A DNA stretch of 64,000 bases from CAYXVJ01 sp050309435 (lineage in GTDB: Bacteria; Bacillota; Clostridia; Saccharofermentanales; Fastidiosipilaceae). Where the stretch lies: assembly GCA_050309435.1 (NCBI GenBank), contig JBNRMJ010000020.1, forward strand, positions 101,794-165,793. The letters are read 5' to 3'. Within the stretch, counting starts at the first letter, position 1; each line of letters starts with the position of its first letter. The notes beneath the pieces are model-generated. The model worked only from the letters and a program-made list of their open reading frames with translations, searched no databases and was not told the origin of the DNA. Positions 19,757 to 25,847 of the stretch are shown piece after piece. Both the position numbers and the translations under genes were made by a program.

Positions 19757-20260
19757 ATGTCGCATTTAAAGAAAGAGTATAATTCGAACAAAACGCAGCA
19801 TACAGCGGTTTTCAGAAGACGGATCGATGAGAAAAATCAAGTAAAACCCGAAACAAAAACACGCTATGCCGCATCGGCCTTAAACTATCCGGACCGTCAT
19901 ACAGGACTTTCCAATACATATGATCAACAGGAGTCAATGTTTCATCAGGCTGCGAAAAAAAACGATGCAGTTCGCTGGCAACAGAATTACAGCACGCAGG
20001 ACATATATCTCGGGCATTGTGTCAGCGAAGGATTGATCGTTGATATTCTCATGAAAAATGACTCTACCCGTCGCGGACGCATAGAGTCATATGATAACTG
20101 GAGTCTCCTGGTAGCTTACGAAGGGAAGAGGAGCTTGTTGTTTAAGTCCGGTGTGATGGCCATAACTGCTGCCAATGGCGATGAATCATATAACAAGGAT
20201 TACTTCGGGGCACAACACTTATCAGACTTTAGTTCTGAATACTCCCACAACCCGGCCTAA
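19757..20260 (+). CDS. hfq: Divergent Hfq-like RNA chaperone with long N-terminal extension
   Basis: A 167-residue protein whose residues about 80-139 match the Sm fold of Hfq. TQDIYLGHCVSEGLIVDIL aligns with the first helix and strand (LQDPFLN...), and GRIESYDNW with the Sm1 end (IESFDQF). LFKSGVMAI replaces the YKHAISTI of Sm2, so the lysine is kept but the conserved histidine is a serine. Gln and Asp of the proximal U-binding face (Q81, D82) are kept. Normal Hfq is 70-100 residues; here about 78 polar residues precede the Sm core. Position after miaA supports the call. The last 39 bases overlap the convergent lexA. The start rests on the hairpin-spaced ribosome site. Confidence 0.82.
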   Translation: MSHLKKEYNSNKTQHTAVFRRRIDEKNQVKPETKTRYAASALNYPDRHTGLSNTYDQQESMFHQAAKKNDAVRWQQNYSTQDIYLGHCVSEGLIVDILMKNDSTRRGRIESYDNWSLLVAYEGKRSLLFKSGVMAITAANGDESYNKDYFGAQHLSDFSSEYSHNPA

Positions 20261-20863
20261 AATCTGACAATCATCAGAGTAAAAAGGAATTATGTCATAC
20301 GCTTCATTTTCCGGTTGAAGATACGGGCGACCCTGATGCGATATCAAACGCTTTACGGTCGCTTCTTCACCCAGAAGAGCCACGATAATGTCACCCAAAG
20401 CCGCGGCACGCTGTTGTTTGACGACCACGTAATCTCCGTCTAAAATCGCCGCATCGATCATGCTGTCGCCTCGAACCTTAAGCATAAACATATCTTTACC
20501 GGACGGGAAGAGGTCCGCTGACAGGGGGAGCATGCGCTCGATCTGTTCGTTGGCCAGAATGGGAACACCGGCCGTAACCGTTCCGATCAAAGGGATATAT
20601 TTCACAGGATCGTGATCTTCGTTTAAAACATCGCCTTCGATCAATTTAATGGCACGTCTTTTTCCGGTTTCGTAGGTTAGACGTCCCTGATCTTCCAAAC
20701 GTTTTAAATGAGTGTGCACGGTTGAAGTCGATTTAACACCGACACCGTCGCAAATATCTCTTACGGAAGGGGCATAGCCGTTTTCCGTTATATATTCGCT
20801 TATATATTCAAAAATTAAGTCCGAAGTTTCATCTAAATTCGAACGTGTAAATTTACTTGTCAT
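20222..20863 (-). CDS. lexA: SOS repressor LexA
   Basis: A 213-residue LexA. The start is the ATG at 20863, with GGAGG at 20872-20876; the frame extends slightly upstream without a ribosome site. The N-terminal winged helix includes YAPSVRDICDGVGVKSTSTVHTHL. The autocleavage site is Ala98-Gly99 (TVTAGVP), and the serine-lysine dyad is S134 (RGDSM) and K171 (TVKRLI). It ends in GRVVGVFRTKV as usual. The 3' end overlaps hfq by 39 bases tail to tail. A LexA box lies over its promoter, implying autoregulation. Confidence 0.95.
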   Translation of the reverse strand: MTSKFTRSNLDETSDLIFEYISEYITENGYAPSVRDICDGVGVKSTSTVHTHLKRLEDQGRLTYETGKRRAIKLIEGDVLNEDHDPVKYIPLIGTVTAGVPILANEQIERMLPLSADLFPSGKDMFMLKVRGDSMIDAAILDGDYVVVKQQRAAALGDIIVALLGEEATVKRLISHQGRPYLQPENEAYDIIPFYSDDCQILGRVVGVFRTKV

Positions 20864-20904
20864 ACGAGCTACCTCCAGCAGCAATTAAAGCCCTTATTAC
20901 ATGT

Positions 20905-20945
20905 AGTTTACCATTTGTTCGGTTTTCTTGTCAAACGATTGTTCG
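20905..20945 (-). promoter_or_regulatory. lexA promoter with overlapping SOS box
   Basis: On the minus strand, TTGACA (20934-20929) and TAAACT (20910-20905) are 18 bases apart. CGAACAATCGTTTG (20945-20932) matches the Gram-positive LexA box CGAACNNNNGTTYG and overlaps the -35. It lies about 70-80 bases upstream of the lexA start. A second half-site, CGAAC, occurs at 20922-20918. Confidence 0.8.
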
Positions 20946-21015
20946 CTTACTTGCATGAAAATGCAGAAGTAAAAGGCTGTTGTATTTATGTAAATTTCTC
21001 TTGTCCTGATTATTG

Positions 21016-21024
21016 TGGTACAAT
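21016..21024 (+). promoter_or_regulatory. Extended -10 promoter for leuA
   Basis: TGGTACAAT is an extended -10 without a good -35, about 103 bases before the leuA ATG. A TATAAT at 21045-21050 is an alternative. No T-box or leader peptide is visible in the short leader. Confidence 0.45.
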
Positions 21025-21126
21025 CTCTAAATTCCTAATAAGTGTATAATATATTCAATGTTCTGAACGAAAACCATCACATCATATAAATAATGTGCCT
21101 TGTGTGGTGGAAGCAGGAGAGTGACC

Positions 21127-22848
21127 ATGAAACATAGAAAGTACGAGGCAATCCGAGGCCCGAAACCAACTAAACGATACTGGCCCGAGCGAGAAATTAC
21201 GAAAGCACCGATCTGGTGTTCCGTTGATCTGCGTGACGGCAATCAGGCCTTGGATACACCCATGTCACTCGAACAAAAAATTATGTTTTTCCGGCATTTA
21301 CTTGATTTGGGCTTTAAGGAAATTGAAATCGGTTTTCCGGCATCCTCGGATACAGAATTCGCTTTCACGAGATACCTGATCAGCAAGCAGTTAATTCCGG
21401 ATGATGTAAAAATCCAGGTACTGACACCTGCCAGGGATTTTATCATCAGACATACATTCGAATCGCTCATCGGTGCCAAACAGGCTATCGTGCATTTGTA
21501 TGTACCAACGTCGGTTTCGCAACGAGAACTCGTCCTGGGCATGTCCCGAGAAGAAGTCAAGGAGATGACTGTTTCAGCGGCTCGCTTGATCCGGGAACTG
21601 TCTTGCGATGAATTATACAGAGAGATTGATTTTACCTTTGAATTTTCACCCGAGAGCTTTATGAGTACAGAACCGGAATTTGCCGTAGAAATCTGCGATG
21701 CGGTTTGCGATATCTGGCAGCCCGGCCCTGATCGGGATGTGATCATCAACCTGCCCAATACGGTTGAACTGACGACTGCCAATATCTTTGCCGATCTTGT
21801 CGAATATTACCATTTAAACAGCAGATGGAGAGATCAAGTATGCCTCAGCGTACATACGCATAACGACAGAGGCGGTGCGGTAGCTGCGGCGGAACTGGCG
21901 CTCCTGGCCGGTGCCGACCGTATCGAAGGAACACTGTTTGGTAACGGCGAACGCACGGGAAATTGCGATATCGTAACCATGGCGTTAAATCTACTGGCAT
22001 CCGGTATAGATCCAAAACTCGATTTCAGTCAAATCGAAGCCAGCAGAAACCTGTACGAAAAACTGACTAATATGACGATTCCGCCCAGACAACCGTACGC
22101 GGGAGATCTCGTTTTTACGGCCTTTTCGGGGTCTCATCAGGACGCCATTCGCAAGGGCATGGCCAATATCAATCCCGACAGTGTCTGGCGCGTCCCGTAC
22201 TTACCGATTGATCCGGAAGATCTGGGTCGCAGCTACGAGCCGATCATCCGAATTAACTCGCAGTCGGGCAGATCCGGCATAACCTATATACTCGAACAAA
22301 ATTACGGGATTATTTTGCCTAAGTTTATTCAAACGAAAATGGCTGCCGTGGTCAAAGAAGAGTCTGTCAAGCAATCGAAGGAATTGCTCTCAAATGATCT
22401 AATGAAGATTTTTCGGGAAAAATTCGTCAATCAGTCAACTCCGTTCAAATTGCAGCATTTCATCGAAGAGATGCTGGACGAAAAGCATAGCAATCTGGAC
22501 GTTGAACTGACATTCCTGGATAGTTCAATGCGTCTAAAAGGATCCGGTAGCGGGGTTGTCGATGCATTTTGTAATGTCTTGTCGAAATTTTTGGGATGTA
22601 ATTTCGAGGTCATGGGATATCAGCAACAAGCGCTCGATCGTGGTCGTACATCGAAGTCAATGACATACATAGAATTAATCTGCGACGATCGATCGTGCAT
22701 CGGTGTCGGCGAAAGCAGTTCGATCACCAAGTCATCGCTGCGGGCGGTTGTAACGGCTGTGAATCGAATCATCAAAGCAACGCCGGGTATGGAGCAGGAA
22801 ATCGAAGAAAAATTGAAACTGGATATTATCAGCAAATATCAACACTAA
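21127..22848 (+). CDS. leuA: 2-isopropylmalate synthase, long (LeuA2-like) type
   Basis: A 573-residue enzyme that condenses acetyl-CoA with 2-oxoisovalerate in the first leucine-specific step. The start is the ATG at 21127, with AGGAGA at 21116-21121. The HMGL-like catalytic domain has VDLRDGNQAL and HTHNDRGGAVAAAELALLAGADRIEGTLFGNGERTGN. The C-terminal third (from about residue 455) is the LeuA allosteric domain, containing GSGSGVVDAFCNVL and the later GVGESSSITKSSLRAVVTAVNRI. No leuB, leuC or leuD is nearby, so leucine synthesis genes are dispersed. The livJHMGF importer for leucine-type amino acids lies 8 kb away. Confidence 0.93.
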   Translation: MKHRKYEAIRGPKPTKRYWPEREITKAPIWCSVDLRDGNQALDTPMSLEQKIMFFRHLLDLGFKEIEIGFPASSDTEFAFTRYLISKQLIPDDVKIQVLTPARDFIIRHTFESLIGAKQAIVHLYVPTSVSQRELVLGMSREEVKEMTVSAARLIRELSCDELYREIDFTFEFSPESFMSTEPEFAVEICDAVCDIWQPGPDRDVIINLPNTVELTTANIFADLVEYYHLNSRWRDQVCLSVHTHNDRGGAVAAAELALLAGADRIEGTLFGNGERTGNCDIVTMALNLLASGIDPKLDFSQIEASRNLYEKLTNMTIPPRQPYAGDLVFTAFSGSHQDAIRKGMANINPDSVWRVPYLPIDPEDLGRSYEPIIRINSQSGRSGITYILEQNYGIILPKFIQTKMAAVVKEESVKQSKELLSNDLMKIFREKFVNQSTPFKLQHFIEEMLDEKHSNLDVELTFLDSSMRLKGSGSGVVDAFCNVLSKFLGCNFEVMGYQQQALDRGRTSKSMTYIELICDDRSCIGVGESSSITKSSLRAVVTAVNRIIKATPGMEQEIEEKLKLDIISKYQH

Positions 22849-22950
22849 TAAAGTGGCTGTGTGCTTGAATGGCGTGTTGCGAAACGATGAAGGCATCGAA
22901 TCGAATCATGCTATTTGTCGTAATTTTCAGGTGATATGCCTTATAAAGGC

Positions 22951-22997
22951 CCGTTATAGGACATTTATGCCTATAACGGCATAATACGGCTGTTTTT
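22951..22997 (+). terminator. Probable leuA terminator
   Basis: CCGTTATAGG (22951-22960) pairs perfectly with CCTATAACGG (22970-22979) around a 9-base loop. A T5 run follows 13 bases later. A small hairpin GCCTT-ATA-AAGGC precedes it at 22938-22950. The delayed T-run lowers confidence. Confidence 0.5.
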
Positions 22998-23040
22998 CCC
23001 GAGTTTACTCCAAAATAACGGCAGAGGTAAAAATCTCAAA

Positions 23041-23090
23041 AAAGATCCCCTCACCTGTACAAAATTATTATTTTGTACAGGTCGATCTTT
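23041..23090 (-). terminator. Terminator of the CDF transporter gene
   Basis: A perfect 13-bp inverted repeat (ACCTGTACAAAAT at 23053-23065, ATTTTGTACAGGT at 23070-23082, 4-base loop) is enclosed by a second pairing, AAAGATC/GATCTTT. Read on the minus strand it runs into a T-rich tail. The 287-bp gap between leuA and this gene holds this hairpin and the leuA one, and nothing else I can identify. Confidence 0.75.
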
Positions 23091-23135
23091 AAGAAAAAAG
23101 AAGGGATAGAATCCCTTCTCATAAACCTTATCTTT

Positions 23136-24317
23136 TTACTTCACGGAACTTCGGATGTAATTTCTATCGAACGTGACGTATGCTTCATAACCATGTTCTT
23201 CTTTGTCGAGTTCCTGCTGGATTTTTTTCTTGATCTGCTTATCATCCAAATTTATATCATTCGGTACATCACAATCGAAAATCAGTTTTGTTGATTGATG
23301 TCCGTGTATGATTCTGAAGTCATGTATAGATAAATTTTCGTTGATGCGTTTGACGATCGAGTTTGTCATCTCGCGTACCGCATTCAATTCCGGATCTGTC
23401 ACATCCAGCGGATCGATATGTGCTACCATCTGCCAGTGATGTATTTTAACGGCGGCATTTTCGATATCGTCTGCGATCGCATGTGCTTGTCTTAAACTGA
23501 TTCTGCTGTCCACTTCGATATGAACCGTGACGAATCTGTGGCCTGGACCGTAATCGTGTACGATCAGATCATGTACCCCCAGTACCCCGTCATGCGTGTA
23601 TAGCCAGCGTTTGATTTTTTCGAGTTCCTCTTTATTCAGATTCGAGCCTACAATCAGATCCAATACTCTGCGTAGAATGTCGTATCCGTTCTTCAAGATA
23701 ATGAATGCCACGATTGTTCCAATTATGCCATCCAGGCTGAAACTCACCAATGGATCAAAAATGAACGATATAAGAATGACAGAAGTCGCCAGAATATCGG
23801 ATAAACTGTCGCCTGAAGCCGCGTTTAGCATTTCGGAGTCTATTTGGATACTCATCTTCTTGTAGAAAAAATACAAGTAGATTTTAATCAGGATGGACAG
23901 GATCAAGATAATCAATGTACCGGTCGTTCGATTGATATTAGTCGGATTGATAATTTTTTTAATCGATTCGCTTAAGAACTGCCCCCCGATAAACATGATA
24001 ATAACAGACATCACGAAGGAGAAAACATATTCGAAACGGGCATGCCCGAACGGATGATCTTCATCCGGTACTTTGGCCGAGATCTTAAAGCTGATCAGTG
24101 ACATCACACTGGTACTGATATCGCTAAGATTATTGACGGCATCGGCCATAATCGCAACCGATCCCGAGATCAAGCCAAAGATGAACTTCGATGCGCAGAG
24201 AAAGATATTAGCCACGATACCGACCCACGCGGTGAAATAACCGTATAGCTTCCGTGCTTCCTTGGGATGTTTCTTTTTGATATTAGGCATAAAAAGCCTG
24301 ATTAGTAAATTAGTCAT
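23136..24317 (-). CDS. Cation diffusion facilitator family transporter
   Basis: A 393-residue membrane protein that probably exports a divalent metal such as Zn, Fe or Mn by proton antiport. It has six predicted membrane segments in the first 220 residues. The metal-site motifs are ADAVNNLSDISTSV in TM2, DEDHPFGHARFEYVFSF between TM2 and TM3, and GDSLSDILATSVILI in TM5. The cytoplasmic C-terminal dimerisation domain (about 220-300) is followed by an extra 80-residue tail rich in acidic residues and histidines (IHDFRIIHGHQSTKLIFDCDVPND). The two D-x3-D sites are intact. Substrate cannot be fixed from sequence. Confidence 0.9.
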   Translation of the reverse strand: MTNLLIRLFMPNIKKKHPKEARKLYGYFTAWVGIVANIFLCASKFIFGLISGSVAIMADAVNNLSDISTSVMSLISFKISAKVPDEDHPFGHARFEYVFSFVMSVIIMFIGGQFLSESIKKIINPTNINRTTGTLIILILSILIKIYLYFFYKKMSIQIDSEMLNAASGDSLSDILATSVILISFIFDPLVSFSLDGIIGTIVAFIILKNGYDILRRVLDLIVGSNLNKEELEKIKRWLYTHDGVLGVHDLIVHDYGPGHRFVTVHIEVDSRISLRQAHAIADDIENAAVKIHHWQMVAHIDPLDVTDPELNAVREMTNSIVKRINENLSIHDFRIIHGHQSTKLIFDCDVPNDINLDDKQIKKKIQQELDKEEHGYEAYVTFDRNYIRSSVK

Positions 24318-24363
24318 TGTTCATCCTTGTTAGGCTTGATCCGGGAGGTTTTGATTTAGAGTA

Positions 24364-25389
24364 TTAAGCCATGGTAGACAGCATCTCTACGAAGACCTCG
24401 TGCTCCGAAGCATTGCCGCTTTCGTATGCCTGCCAGGCATCTTTCATATAGTGTCCCATACGGGCGATCTCAAGGGCCTGACTGCCGGCGATGTGCGGTG
24501 TGTTGAATACATTATCAAGATCAAAGAACGGGTGATCTTTCGCCGGCGGCTCCGGCCAGGTGACGTCCAGTAATGCGGTTCTTGTTTTGTCCTCTTGCAT
24601 GGCGCGAAGCAGATCCGCTTCTACTACCTGTGCGCCGCGGCCCGTATTGATGAACGTGCTGTACGGCTGCATTAAAGAAAAATGCTCGTAGTTCAGCATT
24701 TTCTGAGTGGCTTCGTTATTGGCCAGATGATTCGATATAATGCTCGATTTTGTAAAGATCGTCTTTAAGTCTGCTTTTTCGACTCCAAGAGCCTTCGCCT
24801 CTTCATCTGGCAAAAACGGATCAAAGACCAGAACATTATAGTTGAATGGTTTTAGCATAGCGATTACAAGCTTACCGATCGCGCCTGCGCCAAGCAGTCC
24901 CACGGTTTGCCCGTAGTTACCGGTATTATGATGACTGAATGCAGATGCCATTTGAAAATCGCGACTCTCCTTATAGAGCTTTTGAGTTTGAAAATAGCCT
25001 TTACCAGAGAGAATGATCTGGGCCAGCGTATACTCGGCAACAGGTACGGCGTTGGCACGAAAAGCGCTGAAGACTCTTACGCCCGCTGCCAGATAAGGCC
25101 TGGCAAAGGCCTGCACACTGCCGGCAGCATAAAACACGGCTTCCAGCTTAGGTGCATAGCGACGAATATCGGCTTCTGCTTGAGCCGTCATTCCCCATGT
25201 TGAAAAGATGTAAGAGAGATTTTGTAATTTACCGCTTAAGGCACGATTTACAAGATCCTCTTCGCTGGTGATCTCATCTTGAAACTGTAAGCCGGATTCC
25301 AGTTCTTTTCGGACGGTATCATTGTAGGCGCGAAGTAAATTATCATGTCCGCGTGTTCCGCCCATGCTGAGCATTACTGCTTCTTTCAT
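24364..25389 (-). CDS. D-isomer-specific 2-hydroxyacid dehydrogenase family protein
   Basis: A 341-residue NAD-dependent dehydrogenase. I start it at the ATG at 25389 because GGGAGGAA lies 4-11 bases upstream, although the frame is open for 14 more codons. The NAD-binding motif is GLLGAGAIGKLVIAML. The catalytic residues are Arg in FINTGRGAQVVE, Glu in VTWPEPPAKDHPF, and His in NTPHIAGSQALE. Substrate is unknown. It is preceded by the unusual repeat/DnaA-box region and has its own extended -10, so it is not simply cotranscribed with the glycosidase upstream. Confidence 0.87.
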   Translation of the reverse strand: MKEAVMLSMGGTRGHDNLLRAYNDTVRKELESGLQFQDEITSEEDLVNRALSGKLQNLSYIFSTWGMTAQAEADIRRYAPKLEAVFYAAGSVQAFARPYLAAGVRVFSAFRANAVPVAEYTLAQIILSGKGYFQTQKLYKESRDFQMASAFSHHNTGNYGQTVGLLGAGAIGKLVIAMLKPFNYNVLVFDPFLPDEEAKALGVEKADLKTIFTKSSIISNHLANNEATQKMLNYEHFSLMQPYSTFINTGRGAQVVEADLLRAMQEDKTRTALLDVTWPEPPAKDHPFFDLDNVFNTPHIAGSQALEIARMGHYMKDAWQAYESGNASEHEVFVEMLSTMA

Positions 25390-25458
25390 CGGTTCCTCCC
25401 TCGATTCAGTCGATATTTTATCACCGGACATCTCCGGCGAAGACTTGAAACAACTACC

Positions 25459-25467
25459 ATTTTAGCA
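25459..25467 (-). promoter_or_regulatory. Extended -10 promoter of the 2-hydroxyacid dehydrogenase
   Basis: The minus strand reads TGCTAAAAT, an extended -10, about 70 bases before the ATG at 25389. The 22-bp repeat array begins about 76 bases upstream of it. Confidence 0.5.
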
Positions 25468-25542
25468 CTATAAGAGAATATTACATCGCTTCTTATTATG
25501 CTGACGAGCTCTCGGAGCCAGCATATGAATGTTACAAATTCA

Positions 25543-25630
25543 TTACAATGCAACAAAATCTATATTTCAGCGAAACAAAACCATAGTTTCAGCGAAGCAA
25601 AATTCTGCTTTTAGTGAATACTCTATACAT
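25543..25630. repeat. Four tandem 22-bp repeats (iteron-like)
   Basis: Units begin at 25543, 25565, 25587 and 25609, exactly 22 bp apart. The core TTTCAGCGAAACAAAA (unit 2) matches unit 3 at 15 of 16 positions and unit 1 at 12 of 16. Unit 4 matches only over its first 10 bases (8 of 10). The 458-bp gap between the dehydrogenase and the glycosidase holds this array, two DnaA boxes, a promoter and a terminator. Confidence 0.8.
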
Positions 25631-25639
25631 CTGCTTTCA

Positions 25640-25661
25640 TGTGGATAACTGATGTGGATAA
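25640..25661 (-). promoter_or_regulatory. Pair of perfect DnaA boxes
   Basis: TGTGGATAA occurs at 25640-25648 and 25653-25661, 13 bp apart. On the minus strand both read TTATCCACA, the strongest DnaA-binding consensus. They lie 10 bp from the 22-bp repeat array. I noticed no other perfect box in the window by eye. Confidence 0.7.
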
Positions 25662-25776
25662 ATTTGAGGAGAAAGCATGGAGTTTATCCCATGGAATTTC
25701 TGCCGCAAAGAACGTAAGTATATACAATCAATAAACGGAAATCAAGACCTCTCGCTTAACTTCATAAGTACAAAAT

Positions 25777-25808
25777 GGACCCGAACGATTCGTTGCTCGT
25801 TCGGGTCC
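25777..25808 (-). terminator. Terminator of the GH2 glycosidase gene
   Basis: GGACCCGAACGA (25777-25788) and TCGTTCGGGTCC (25797-25808) form a perfect 12-bp stem with an 8-base loop, 39 bases after the glycosidase stop. The minus-strand tail is only moderately T-rich (CATTTTG). Confidence 0.75.
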
Positions 25809-25847
25809 CCCCTCTTCTCACTGCGGGTGAGAATGATTATTTTCTTT

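Noticed and set aside
21025..21126. T-box or leucine leader peptide upstream of leuA
   Set aside because: The leader is about 100 bases, without a TGGNACCGCG-type T-box motif, a run of leucine codons or an antiterminator/terminator pair.
25565..25602. Catabolite-response (cre) sites in the 22-bp repeats
   Set aside because: The core TTTCAGCGAAACAAAA lacks the required dyad symmetry and conserved positions of the cre consensus.
25543..25661. Full chromosomal origin (oriC)
   Set aside because: dnaA, dnaN, rpmH and other origin neighbours are absent, and only two DnaA boxes are present. I report it as a DnaA-linked locus instead.
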